Source: Arsenicibacter sp965247375
Lineage (GTDB): Bacteria > Bacteroidota > Bacteroidia > Cytophagales > Spirosomataceae
DNA: 64,000 nt
NCBI GenBank assembly: GCA_965247375.1
Contig: CBDFHU010000071.1
Location: forward strand, 33,296 to 97,295
Reading direction: 5' to 3'
Below are positions 34,417 to 42,585 of this stretch, piece after piece. The position numbers were made by a program, and so were the translations under genes. The notes below the pieces were generated by a model. That model was given only the letters and a program-made list of their open reading frames with translations, was not told the DNA's origin and ran no database searches. Positions within the stretch are counted from its first letter, which is position 1. Every line of letters starts with the position of its first letter.

Positions 34417-35223
34417 GTGAAAACATTTAGCTTAACGCTCCTGACCCTGTTAACCACAACCGGTTTATTTGCCCAAACCTTGCCCGACTGGCACGGCCGG
34501 AAGTGTGCCGTTGCACTGACCTATGACGATGCCCTGCAGGTACACCTCGACAAAGCCATTCCGGCGCTCGATGCGGCCGGTCTTAAGGGTACCTTTTATC
34601 TGGCCGGCAGCTTTCCGGGCCTCAAAGCCCGCATTCCCGACTGGCAGCGGGCCGCTGCCAACGGACACGAGCTGGGCAATCATACCCTGTTTCATCCGTG
34701 CGCCGGTGGCCCCGGCCGCGAGTGGGTCAAACCGGCCCATGACCTCAATACCTACACGATGGCTCGTATTCTGGACGAGGTCCGGATGACGAATACGCTG
34801 CTGGAAGTGATGGACACTAAAAAGGAACGCACCTTTGCGTTTCCCTGCGGCGACCGGATGGTAGAAGGCAAAAACTATTACGACCCCGTTAAAAACGACT
34901 TTGTTGCGGCCCGTGGGGTGATCAGCCGCATGCAGAAAGCCGAAAACATTGACCTGACGAATGTAGATGCCTACGTGATCAACGGACAAACCGGCGAGCA
35001 GATGATTGCCCTGGTGAAGCAGGCCATCGCTACCAATTCCGTACTGGTATTTCTGTTTCATGGCGTTGGCGGCGAACACAACCTCAACGTTGACGAAGCC
35101 GAACACAAAAAGCTCATTCAGTTTCTGAAACAACAGGAAAAAGATGTCTGGACAGCCAGTTTTCTGGATGTAGCAAAGTCGGTAAAGGCCTTTCAGCAAA
35201 CCCGCCAGGCATCCGCAAAATGA
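34417..35223 (+). CDS. Polysaccharide deacetylase-family protein (CE4/NodB fold), exported
   Basis: 268 residues: a signal peptide (MKTFSLTLLTLLTTTGLFAQ) and a NodB-like domain with the catalytic-metal motif ALTYDDALQVH and the HELGNHTLFHPC histidine motif, followed by a C-terminal FLFHGVGGEHNLNV His motif. The start is GTG at 34417. The family removes N- or O-acetyl groups from glycans or hydrolyses related amides; the substrate is not evident. Divergent from GH125 (179-bp gap with no other feature). Confidence 0.88.
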   Translation: MKTFSLTLLTLLTTTGLFAQTLPDWHGRKCAVALTYDDALQVHLDKAIPALDAAGLKGTFYLAGSFPGLKARIPDWQRAAANGHELGNHTLFHPCAGGPGREWVKPAHDLNTYTMARILDEVRMTNTLLEVMDTKKERTFAFPCGDRMVEGKNYYDPVKNDFVAARGVISRMQKAENIDLTNVDAYVINGQTGEQMIALVKQAIATNSVLVFLFHGVGGEHNLNVDEAEHKKLIQFLKQQEKDVWTASFLDVAKSVKAFQQTRQASAK

Positions 35224-35310
35224 TAATTTACCGGCCCCCTTGTGTCGGTTTACATAAATCCCGTCTTTTTAGCACAATTTGTTAATCTAAAATCGTTACC
35301 TGGTAACTAT

Positions 35311-35387
35311 CCCTTCGTCTGAATGACGTTCTGCAAACGCTGGTCAGGCCGACCGGCAACGCAGTCGTTCAGACGAAGGGCTTTTTT
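35311..35387 (+). terminator. Long hairpin terminator
   Basis: CCCTTCGTCTGAA (35311-35323) pairs perfectly with TTCAGACGAAGGG (35368-35380). The 44-nt loop contains a secondary GGTC/GACC stem. CTTTTTTT follows. It lies 87 bp after the deacetylase stop, so the transcript has a long 3' UTR or a separate small RNA ends here. An apparent longer start of the next gene (35323) falls in this hairpin and is rejected. Confidence 0.8.
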
Positions 35388-35487
35388 TATAGAATTTTAT
35401 TCGGCTAGTTCTTTTTGTTTTTCACACCTGAAAATCATTCGTTCAGCAGCTAACAGACAGGTATACACAGAAAAAGACCGTATCAAT

Positions 35488-36132
35488 ATGTATCTTGGAT
35501 CACAGACAGTCAACGCATCTTCTGCCATGTTTAACCTGATACCTCTCAGTGATGAGGAACTGATCCGGTACTACATTACCTCGCAGGACAACCGGTACTT
35601 TGACGTACTGTATGCACGGTATTGTGATAAGGTATACCGTAAATGTCTGTCGTTTCTGAAAGATCCTGACCTTGCCTCCGATTTTACGCATGACATCTTT
35701 CTGAAAGTCATTACCCGTATTTCAACCTTTAAAGGGCAGTCCCGTTTTTCGACCTGGCTCTACAGTATTACGTATAATTACTGCCTGGACCAGGTTCGTT
35801 TCCGTAAAAAAGAGCAGCATTTTTTCCCTGCTGTCGACGAACTGCCCGACCAGGAAGAGTTGAATGACGATTTTTCGGACCTGACGGCGGCCGGGCTCCG
35901 GAAAGCCATGAGCAGAATGGATCCGGATGAGCAAAGCGTGCTGATGCTGCGTTTTCAGGACGATTTTTCGTTCCGGGAGATCGGTGATATTCTAAAAACC
36001 AGTGAGGGTTCAGCCAGGATCAGGCTGGCACGTGCCCGAAAAAAACTTAGAAAATATTATCTGGAAACCTTAGCTTTGGCCCTCATGGTACTATCCCGCT
36101 GGGCCGCTAAACTACCGTTCCGATTTTTTTAA
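35488..36132 (+). CDS. ECF sigma factor (sigma-70 family)
   Basis: About 214 residues: region 2 (RYFDVLYARYCDKVYRKCLSFLKD, DFTHDIFLKVITRI, FSTWLYSITYNYCLDQVRFRKK) and region 4 (LMLRFQDDFSFREIGDILKTSEGSARIRLARARKKLRKYY). The start could also be ATG 35527 (MFNLIPLSDEEL). The C-terminus carries an extra hydrophobic tail (TLALALMVLSRWAAKLPF) not typical of ECF factors. No obvious anti-sigma gene follows, only a 66-codon gene 5 bp downstream. Confidence 0.9.
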   Translation: MYLGSQTVNASSAMFNLIPLSDEELIRYYITSQDNRYFDVLYARYCDKVYRKCLSFLKDPDLASDFTHDIFLKVITRISTFKGQSRFSTWLYSITYNYCLDQVRFRKKEQHFFPAVDELPDQEELNDDFSDLTAAGLRKAMSRMDPDEQSVLMLRFQDDFSFREIGDILKTSEGSARIRLARARKKLRKYYLETLALALMVLSRWAAKLPFRFF

Positions 36133-36137
36133 CGTTT

Positions 36138-36338
36138 ATGAGTCGTATTGAGAAACCGTTTAAAGTCATTGAAGCCGAAGCAAAAGCCCCTGCTTTTATC
36201 AGGCAATCATTGCAACAAGACATACAAGATATCCGGAATGTATTAAATGTGCTGCACACGTTCAGTGCCGGCTTCCCTGAAGTTGTCAATCAGATGCTGA
36301 CGCCTGATAACAAATCAGGGAAAAGTAAACCGCAGTAA
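36138..36338 (+). CDS. Small hypothetical protein (66 aa) downstream of sigma factor
   Basis: A 66-residue hydrophilic protein (MSRIEKPFKVIEAEAKAPAF then a helical SLQQDIQDIRNVLNVLHTF). It starts 5 bp after the sigma gene stop, suggesting co-translation. I do not recognise a family. A modulator of the sigma factor is possible from position only. Confidence 0.5.
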   Translation: MSRIEKPFKVIEAEAKAPAFIRQSLQQDIQDIRNVLNVLHTFSAGFPEVVNQMLTPDNKSGKSKPQ

Positions 36339-36366
36339 CTACTGTCTTTTTACATCATGTTCCGTT

Positions 36367-36402
36367 TACCTTCAGGCAGTTACGTATAGCAACTGAAGGT
36401 TT
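36367..36402 (+). terminator. Hairpin before the mechanosensitive channel gene
   Basis: ACCTTCAG (36368-36375) pairs with CTGAAGGT (36393-36400), with an inner CAGTT/AACTG alternative. TTTAATTTCTT follows. It probably ends the sigma operon. Confidence 0.6.
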
Positions 36403-36415
36403 AATTTCTTGTACT

Positions 36416-37312
36416 ATGCAATCATCTCCTGATATTTATGGTATCATGATGAACACCGTGATGAGCTTCGTCAATTCGGTGTTCAGTTTTTTCCCCAGGC
36501 TGATCGGCGCTGTCGTTGTCCTTGCCCTCGGCTTCGGACTGGCCCGCTTATTCAGCCGGCTGGCGCTGCGGATTCTCTCCCGCATCGGTCTCGACAAACT
36601 CGGCGAACGGCTGAATGAAGTTCAGTTTATCCGGCAGCTGCAAACGGAGATCAAACTTTCGGAAGTTATTTCCAAGATTATTTACTACTTCATTCTACTG
36701 ATTTTCATTACGGCATCCACCGAAACGCTCGGTGTCGAAGCAATCAGTAAAATGATCCAGTCACTGGTAGCCTTTATCCCGCGGCTGATCGCTGCTGCCA
36801 TTATGCTCCAGATCGGCATCATGGTAGCCGATGCCCTGAAGAAGGCCGTTACCACCCTGGCGGCCTCGTTTAATATTCCTTCGGCACGTAACCTGGGCAC
36901 AGTCGTGTTTGCCTTCGTGCTGCTGGTGGTCATTATTTCGGCTTTATCGCAGGCGGGTATCAACACCACCCTGCTCGAATCCAGCTTTAATCTCCTGATC
37001 GGCGGGGCTATTTTCGCCTTTGCGCTTGGCTACGGCTTATCGTCCAAAGAAATTATGGTCAATACCCTGTCGTCTATTTACAGCCGGTCGCAGTTTGAAA
37101 TCGGTCAGCGTATCCGCATCGACGACATCGAGGGGACGATTACCAGCATCAATCAATCAACTATTCTGCTGCAAACCGGCAAAGACATTACCCGTATTCC
37201 AATGTCGACGCTCCAAAACAAAATTATCGTGTATCTGGGCGCCGCTGAACCGGACGAAGACGATATACCACATCCGGATTTACAGCCTAACGGTGTGGAT
37301 ACCCACCTTTGA
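36416..37312 (+). CDS. Mechanosensitive ion channel-family protein (CmpX/MscS-like)
   Basis: 298 residues with four or five hydrophobic segments. It has two TM_helix repeats (PRLIGAVVVLALGFGLARLF and PRLIAAAIMLQIGIMVADAL) and an MscS-like pore and beta region near the C-terminus (FALGYGLSSKEIMVNTLSSIYSRSQFEIGQRI). It lacks the long C-terminal MscS cage. This architecture (CmpX/YkuT-like TM repeat) acts in osmotic release or envelope homeostasis. Confidence 0.87.
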   Translation: MQSSPDIYGIMMNTVMSFVNSVFSFFPRLIGAVVVLALGFGLARLFSRLALRILSRIGLDKLGERLNEVQFIRQLQTEIKLSEVISKIIYYFILLIFITASTETLGVEAISKMIQSLVAFIPRLIAAAIMLQIGIMVADALKKAVTTLAASFNIPSARNLGTVVFAFVLLVVIISALSQAGINTTLLESSFNLLIGGAIFAFALGYGLSSKEIMVNTLSSIYSRSQFEIGQRIRIDDIEGTITSINQSTILLQTGKDITRIPMSTLQNKIIVYLGAAEPDEDDIPHPDLQPNGVDTHL

Positions 37313-37346
37313 TTAACCTGCTACCTTCTGTTACCCCCTGAACTGA

Positions 37347-37375
37347 AACGTCCCGACCAAACTGATCGGGACGTT
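37347..37375. terminator. Terminator between convergent channel and nucleotidase genes
   Basis: AACGTCCCGA (37347-37356) pairs perfectly with TCGGGACGTT (37366-37375). ATTTTTTT follows on the plus strand. Confidence 0.85.
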
Positions 37376-37399
37376 ATTTTTTTAGAGTTGGCAAGCGGT

Positions 37400-38317
37400 T
37401 CAGACCGACACCGCTTTCCCATCCTTCACCGTATGACCTTTGCCCTGCTCAAACGACAGGTCGATGCGGCCCAGGTAAATACCGGCAAAACCCACCTGAT
37501 TAATCAGCGTTGCTTTGCCGTCAAGGTTATTAACAGCCACCGGCGCTTCCAGGAATGTGTGCGTATGCCCGCCGATGATCAGGTCGATGTTGCGGGTTTT
37601 GGCCGCCAGCACATGATCCGACACCGCACTGTCGTTGTATTTATAGCCGAGGTGCGACAGACAAACGACATAATCACATTTTTTTTTCAGCTCACCGGCC
37701 GTCTGGTTGGCGATCTCCAATGGATCGAGGTATCTCATCTCCCCGTACAGGTTTTTCGGAATCAGGCCATCGGGCTGGATACCCAACCCAAACACCCCGA
37801 CCTTAACGCCATCGACCGTAAATACCTTGTGGTCCCTGGTCTGCCCTTCCAACGGCGTATTTTTAAAATCGTAATTGGCAATCAGGAACGGAAATTTCGC
37901 CTTCCCGAACTGTGTTTTCATGTTGTCGATACCGCCGTCAAAATCGTGGTTACCAATCGTTCCGGCATCATAGCCGAGCTGGTTCATCGCCAGAATTTCG
38001 GGTTCGCCTTTGTACAGATTGAAGTAGGGCGTTCCCTGAAAAATATCCCCGGCATCGAACAGCAGCACATTTTTCTGTTCCTGACGGATTTGTTTAATCA
38101 CCGTTGCCCGCCGGGCAATGCCTCCCTTCCCGGCGTTCCGGCTACCGTCCATCGGAAACGGATCCAGCCGGCTGTGTACATCGTTGGTATGCAGAATCGT
38201 CAGCGCCACCGCTTTTTTACCGGCGGCCATCAAGGTTTCGGGTGTCAGACTGCCTACCACCGCTGCCGATCCCATCAATTTCAAAAATGATCGTCTATTG
38301 GATTGTAATGCGTCCAT
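37400..38317 (-). CDS. 5'-nucleotidase-type metallophosphatase, catalytic domain only
   Basis: 305 residues with a Tat-type signal (NRRSFLKLMGSAAVVGSL) and a calcineurin-like phosphoesterase domain: ILHTNDVHSRLDPFP, LLFDAGDIFQGTPYF, AGTIGNHDFDGG, CLSHLGYK and IIGGHTHTFLEAPV. This is the N-terminal half of UshA-type 5'-nucleotidases. The C-terminal substrate-binding half is encoded by the upstream, 23-bp overlapping gene, so the enzyme is split. Acts outside the cytoplasm on nucleotides or related phosphoesters. Confidence 0.9.
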   Translation of the reverse strand: MDALQSNRRSFLKLMGSAAVVGSLTPETLMAAGKKAVALTILHTNDVHSRLDPFPMDGSRNAGKGGIARRATVIKQIRQEQKNVLLFDAGDIFQGTPYFNLYKGEPEILAMNQLGYDAGTIGNHDFDGGIDNMKTQFGKAKFPFLIANYDFKNTPLEGQTRDHKVFTVDGVKVGVFGLGIQPDGLIPKNLYGEMRYLDPLEIANQTAGELKKKCDYVVCLSHLGYKYNDSAVSDHVLAAKTRNIDLIIGGHTHTFLEAPVAVNNLDGKATLINQVGFAGIYLGRIDLSFEQGKGHTVKDGKAVSV

Positions 38318-39047
38318 CAGTTTGTGGGTTTAGCGGTTGACCTGATTTGCCCTGTTGCCGGATGGCTTCAATAAACGCATCGCGGATAAGGTAATTTACG
38401 TTGTCGCGGGCGACGGCATTACTGAGAAATGACGCATCACTTCCGCCATTGGCTACGTAATCGCTCATGGCAATGGTATACGTCTGGTTCGGATCAAACG
38501 TCCGGCCGTTCGTAAACGTGACTGATTGCACCGTTTTGTCCTTCATCGTCACACGGATTCCCCCGACAACGAGCGCGTCATCGTGTTGAGCGAAGTGGTT
38601 CAGGAACTGCATCAGCATGCTGCCTTTTACCGTCACAACTACCAGCAGGTTGTCAAACGGCATCACTTCATACACGTTGCCTACGGTAATATTGCCCTTC
38701 GGCAGCCCCGAACGAATCCCCGAAAAATTCAGGTGCGACACGTCAATCGGTTTGTTATATTTCTGCTGTGCCCGTTCCAGCAGCATGTCGGTCAGCATAT
38801 TACCAAAGCCGCTTTCCGGTTTTTTCTTGTCCAGCGCTGCGGGCGTTACGGTCAGTACCTCGTTCATGCTCAGATCCAGCTTCTGCTTATACGGCCGAAG
38901 CAAGGCGGTCGCTCCGCTATCGGCAGCCGCTTTTTCATCAATTGTCAGCCGTTTGTATTGCTGTCCGGTAAACTGATAGGGTCTGTGACACCCTGCAAAC
39001 AGTCCCAGCATCAGCAATAAGGCTCCGGTAGTTTGTTGTATGCGCAT
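38295..39047 (-). CDS. 5'-nucleotidase C-terminal domain lipoprotein
   Basis: 250 residues: lipoprotein signal (LLMLGLFAGC, Cys20) and a 5'_nucleotid_C domain (ESGFGNMLTDMLLERAQ, DVSHLNFSGIRSGLPKGNITVGNVYEVMPFDNLLVVVTVKGS, YTIAMSDYVANGGSDA). The two parts are normally one chain with the catalytic domain first; here the C-terminal domain comes first as its own gene and is lipid-anchored. It overlaps the catalytic-domain gene by 23 bp, so the two are translationally coupled. Confidence 0.9.
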   Translation of the reverse strand: MRIQQTTGALLLMLGLFAGCHRPYQFTGQQYKRLTIDEKAAADSGATALLRPYKQKLDLSMNEVLTVTPAALDKKKPESGFGNMLTDMLLERAQQKYNKPIDVSHLNFSGIRSGLPKGNITVGNVYEVMPFDNLLVVVTVKGSMLMQFLNHFAQHDDALVVGGIRVTMKDKTVQSVTFTNGRTFDPNQTYTIAMSDYVANGGSDASFLSNAVARDNVNYLIRDAFIEAIRQQGKSGQPLNPQTDGRITIQ

Positions 39048-39167
39048 ACGAATTGTTTGGAATCCAAATTTACAGAAAATACGACATCAAGACCGGTATA
39101 AGCCTGCTGTAGTAACAATTTGATCATGATCTATTAACTTGAGCCCGCATTACGCTTCCTTGCATAC

Positions 39168-40997
39168 ATGAACCGCTATCTTCTTACGGCCCTTTCGGCC
39201 CTTGCCCTGAACGGGGCTGTACATGCCCAGACAATCCGGTACGACCTGACATTTCCGAATGCCATTCACCACGAAGCCGACATTTCGCTGACGGTAGCCC
39301 AGCTGCCCAAACAACCGGCCACCTTCCGGATGAGCCGGTCGTCGCCGGGAAGGTATGCTACCCACGAATTCGGTAAAAACGTCTATAACGTCCGCGCATT
39401 CGACCAGAACAATCAGCCCCTGACGATCAACCGCATCGACGGCGATGTGTATGAGGTGCCAAAACACAACGGATTCGTCAGGGTCAGTTATACGCTCTAC
39501 GGGAACCACCCCGACGGTACCTACATGGGTATTGATCCGCAGAGTATTCACCTGAATATGCCGGCCACGTTTATGTGGATTAAGGGCTATGACAGTAAAC
39601 CCGTTACGGTACACTTTACCTTGCCTGCCGACAATGCGGGCAAAGTAGCAACCCAGCTCATTGCGACCGCTGATCCATTGACGTTCACGGCTCCCAATCT
39701 CCAGTATTTCATGGACTCGCCGACGAAAATCGGGGATCTGATCCTGAAAGAATGGAAACGGACCAATGCCGGCGGCAAGCCCGTCACGTTCCGGCTGGCC
39801 CTGGAAGCGGCCGTTCCGGATTCAGTAGCCACGGCCTATGCCAACAAAATTGCCCGGATCGTTGACGAGGCGGGTGCGGTTTACGGCGAATTTCCGGCCT
39901 ACGACTACGGGACGTATACCTTTATCGCCAGCCTGAACCCATACGTCAAAGGCGATGGCATGGAGCACCGGAATTCAACCATGATCTCGTCGGGCATTAC
40001 CAATTTTACCGGACAGAGCCGGACACTCGGGGTATTTGCCCATGAATTTTTCCACTGCTGGAATGTGGAACGGATACGCCCCAAAACGCTGGAACCGTTT
40101 AATTTCGAGAAAAGCAACATGAGCAATGAACTGTGGTTTGCCGAAGGCTTTACCCAGTATTACGGTGAATTGCTGATGGCCCGCGCCGGCTTTGTCACAC
40201 CCGAAGAATACGCCGGTACGATTTCGGGGCTGGTTTACACCAAAACCCAGACGCCGGGCGCTACGCAATACACGCCGATTGACGCCAGCCGCCATGCCGT
40301 GTTTGTCGATGCCGGGGTCTCAATCGACCGCAATAATTACGTAAACATGTTCACCTCCTACTATACCTACGGTGCGGCCGTGGCGCTGGCGCTCGACCTC
40401 GACCTGCGGCAGCGGTTCGGGAAAACGCTTGATACTTACATGCAGGCCGTCTGGAAACGCTTCGGGAAACCCGAAATTCCGTATACGGTCGACGGGTTAC
40501 AGGAAGTGCTGGCCACGGTAACGAACAAAGAGTATGCCGCCACATTTTTCGGCAAGTACATTAACGGACATGACGCCATCGACTACGCGCCGCTGCTGAA
40601 ACCGCTGGGCTACACCGTACGACCGGCCGCGCCCGGCAAGGCTTGGATCGGTAATCTCAGGTTTAATGATACCGATAACGGGCTGATTATTCCGGCGAAT
40701 ACGGTTAAAAATACACCGTTGTATAAGGCCGGTCTGGATGTTGACGATGTGATCCAGAGCGTAAACAGCCAGCCGGTGAAGACCACCGATGCGCTCCGGA
40801 AATTGCTGGCCGATCAAAAACCGGGTGATAAGCTGACGGTTCAGTACCTGCATCGCGGCCAGCCGCGGACAACTACCATCACGACCGAAGAAAACCCGAG
40901 CCAGGAAGTGGTGGTGACCGAAAAGGCCGGTACAACGGCCACCGAAGCTGATGTTTCGGCGCGGACCAAATGGGTCGGTCCGCAGGTAAAGCACTGA
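39168..40997 (+). CDS. M61-family metallopeptidase with PDZ domain
   Basis: 609 residues: signal peptide (ending LNGAVHAQ), an N-terminal beta domain (YDLTFPNAIHHEADISLTV), and a gluzincin core with AHEFFHCWNVERIRP (His292, Glu293, His296) and ELWFAEGFTQYYGELL (third ligand Glu). A PDZ domain lies at about 500-585 (KNTPLYKAGLDVDDVIQSVNSQPV). These glycyl-aminopeptidase-like enzymes act in the periplasm on peptides. Stand-alone gene. Confidence 0.92.
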   Translation: MNRYLLTALSALALNGAVHAQTIRYDLTFPNAIHHEADISLTVAQLPKQPATFRMSRSSPGRYATHEFGKNVYNVRAFDQNNQPLTINRIDGDVYEVPKHNGFVRVSYTLYGNHPDGTYMGIDPQSIHLNMPATFMWIKGYDSKPVTVHFTLPADNAGKVATQLIATADPLTFTAPNLQYFMDSPTKIGDLILKEWKRTNAGGKPVTFRLALEAAVPDSVATAYANKIARIVDEAGAVYGEFPAYDYGTYTFIASLNPYVKGDGMEHRNSTMISSGITNFTGQSRTLGVFAHEFFHCWNVERIRPKTLEPFNFEKSNMSNELWFAEGFTQYYGELLMARAGFVTPEEYAGTISGLVYTKTQTPGATQYTPIDASRHAVFVDAGVSIDRNNYVNMFTSYYTYGAAVALALDLDLRQRFGKTLDTYMQAVWKRFGKPEIPYTVDGLQEVLATVTNKEYAATFFGKYINGHDAIDYAPLLKPLGYTVRPAAPGKAWIGNLRFNDTDNGLIIPANTVKNTPLYKAGLDVDDVIQSVNSQPVKTTDALRKLLADQKPGDKLTVQYLHRGQPRTTTITTEENPSQEVVVTEKAGTTATEADVSARTKWVGPQVKH

Positions 40998-41034
40998 AAC
41001 TATAGCAAAAAATGACCGCAGGCAGCTATTGATT

Positions 41035-41101
41035 TACCACATACCCACATAGAGTACATAAGAAATTACACGTCTTTGTTTTACTATATGGCTATGTGGT
41101 A
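41035..41101. terminator. Inverted repeat between convergent M61 and pirin genes
   Basis: TACCACATA (41035-41043) pairs perfectly with TATGTGGTA (41093-41101). The left side holds a second CCACATA, allowing an alternative pairing with CTATGTGG. The loop is 49 nt. Similar ACCACATAG...CTATGTGGT elements are, from memory, dispersed in related genomes. Confidence 0.5.
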
Positions 41102-41155
41102 TTCAACCATTCAAGTGTGGGAACCATCTCCGGCAGCGTAACTTTTATAGGCCCG

Positions 41156-42016
41156 CTATTCGTTCAGGACGCCCATTTTGCCGGTCTGGAAATCGTAAAT
41201 GGCCTGCCGGATTTCCTCCTGCGTATTCATGACAAACGGCCCGTGGGCAACGACCGGTTCATTAATCGGCATAGCCGAACCCAGCAGCATGCGGGACGTT
41301 TCGGCAGCCTCAATGATAATTTCATCACCATCACCGGTAAACACCGGCATACCGCGACCGTTGACCTCTTTACCGTTGACAACCGTCCGGCCGCTCATCT
41401 GGTAAAACAAAACCGATCGTTCGGCCGGAACAGTCCATGTAAACTGCCCGCCGGCTTCCAGCGTCAGGTTGGCCAGTGCAACATCGTAGACCGGATTAAC
41501 AGGCCCCGATACACCAACCCAGTTACCTGACACCACCGCCAGTTGTCCTTTTTCACCGGCGACGGAAAAGACCGGAATCTGATCCTGCTGTAAGCCAATG
41601 TAATTCGGAGCAACCATTTTCAGGCGCGCGGGCAGATTCGTCCAGAGTTGAATAAGTTCTACAGGGCCGCCCTGTTTCCGGAAGCCCGCCGATGAACTTT
41701 CCGAATGCACCAGACCGCTGCCGGTCGTCATCCACTGCACCCCGCCTTTTTCGATGGTACTCGAAAACCCGCTGCTGTCGCGATGCTGTACATCGCCTTC
41801 GTAGATAAACGTCACCGTTTCGAAGCCCCGGTGCGGGTGCGGCCCGAACGGCAGACCGCTGTTGTCGGCCGGAAATACCTGCGGCCCGTGGTGATGTAGT
41901 AACAGAAACGGATCGATTTGCTGAAGGCCCGCAGCAGGCAGTGGTTGATGCATCGTCAGCGGACCAATGCGCTGCGCCCGTGGTTGTATCAGTTGTTGAA
42001 TAGTGCGTTGTGACAT
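41156..42016 (-). CDS. Pirin-family protein
   Basis: A 286-residue bicupin with the pirin metal site (FGPHPHRGFETVTFIYEGDVQHRDS, and HSESSS further on), an N-terminal RIGPLTMHQPLP segment, and a pirin_C domain. Pirins of bacteria can have quercetinase activity or modulate pyruvate dehydrogenase; the reaction here is not known. Cytoplasmic. Convergent with the M61 gene. Confidence 0.92.
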   Translation of the reverse strand: MSQRTIQQLIQPRAQRIGPLTMHQPLPAAGLQQIDPFLLLHHHGPQVFPADNSGLPFGPHPHRGFETVTFIYEGDVQHRDSSGFSSTIEKGGVQWMTTGSGLVHSESSSAGFRKQGGPVELIQLWTNLPARLKMVAPNYIGLQQDQIPVFSVAGEKGQLAVVSGNWVGVSGPVNPVYDVALANLTLEAGGQFTWTVPAERSVLFYQMSGRTVVNGKEVNGRGMPVFTGDGDEIIIEAAETSRMLLGSAMPINEPVVAHGPFVMNTQEEIRQAIYDFQTGKMGVLNE

Positions 42017-42145
42017 GGGTTTGTAAACTGGTTAACTCTGTAACGTAACTAACCAGTCAAGGGTTCTCCATTTTTTACACGCGCCGACCCGCTTTGTGCG
42101 TATCTTTACGGGTAATTTTCACAAACCGGTTATTCGTACATTGTC

Positions 42146-42445
42146 ATGATAAATCTGTTGAAGACGACCATTGGCCAGCTGCGCGTGCTGGCTTTTCTGG
42201 AAGGTCTCTCCTTCATTGCCTTACTGGCCATTGGTATGCCGCTGAAATATAGCTATGGCATGCCCGAACCCAACCGCATTATCGGTATGCTGCACGGGCT
42301 GTTGTTTGTGGGCTATGTATTTCTGGTGGTGCAGGCCAAAATTGAGTACCGCTGGAACATCCGTAAAACGGCCCTGGCCTTACTCGCTTCGATAATCCCG
42401 TTCGGTACGTTCTGGGCAGAAGTAAAACTGTTTACTAAAGAGTGA
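42146..42445 (+). CDS. DUF3817 integral membrane protein
   Basis: A 99-residue protein with three hydrophobic segments (VLAFLEGLSFIALLAIGMPL, GMLHGLLFVGYVFLVVQ, ALALLASIIPFGTFW) and the conserved EG, MLHG and P-FGTF-W motifs of DUF3817. Function unknown. Divergent from pirin by 129 bp. Confidence 0.92.
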   Translation: MINLLKTTIGQLRVLAFLEGLSFIALLAIGMPLKYSYGMPEPNRIIGMLHGLLFVGYVFLVVQAKIEYRWNIRKTALALLASIIPFGTFWAEVKLFTKE

Positions 42446-42456
42446 AATAGTGTCCC

Positions 42457-42495
42457 GGCACCGCGGTAACCGCATGAACGAGCGGTCGCGGTGCC
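42457..42495. terminator. GC-rich hairpin after DUF3817 gene
   Basis: GGCACCGCG (42457-42465) pairs with CGCGGTGCC (42487-42495), and inner ACCGC/GCGGT strengthens it. No T-run follows directly on the plus strand. It precedes another hairpin at 42519. Confidence 0.6.
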
Positions 42496-42518
42496 GTACT
42501 GGTGTAAAACTTCAAAAA

Positions 42519-42558
42519 GAAATCCCTGCCAATGCTTTTTAGCATTGGCAGGGATTTC
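42519..42558. terminator. Strong bidirectional terminator
   Basis: GAAATCCCTGCCAATGCT (42519-42536) pairs perfectly over 18 bp with AGCATTGGCAGGGATTTC (42541-42558), loop TTTT. It lies between the convergent DUF3817 and SDR genes. Confidence 0.85.
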
Positions 42559-42585
42559 CTTAGAAGCAGCAATTCCTTTTTTCGC

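Noticed and set aside
35323..35487. Upstream start of the ECF sigma factor at 35323
   Set aside because: It falls within the preceding terminator hairpin; the Met at 35488 or 35527 fits the family.
37388..38290. Plus-strand 300-codon open frame
   Set aside because: It is antisense to the 5'-nucleotidase catalytic gene with its metal motifs.
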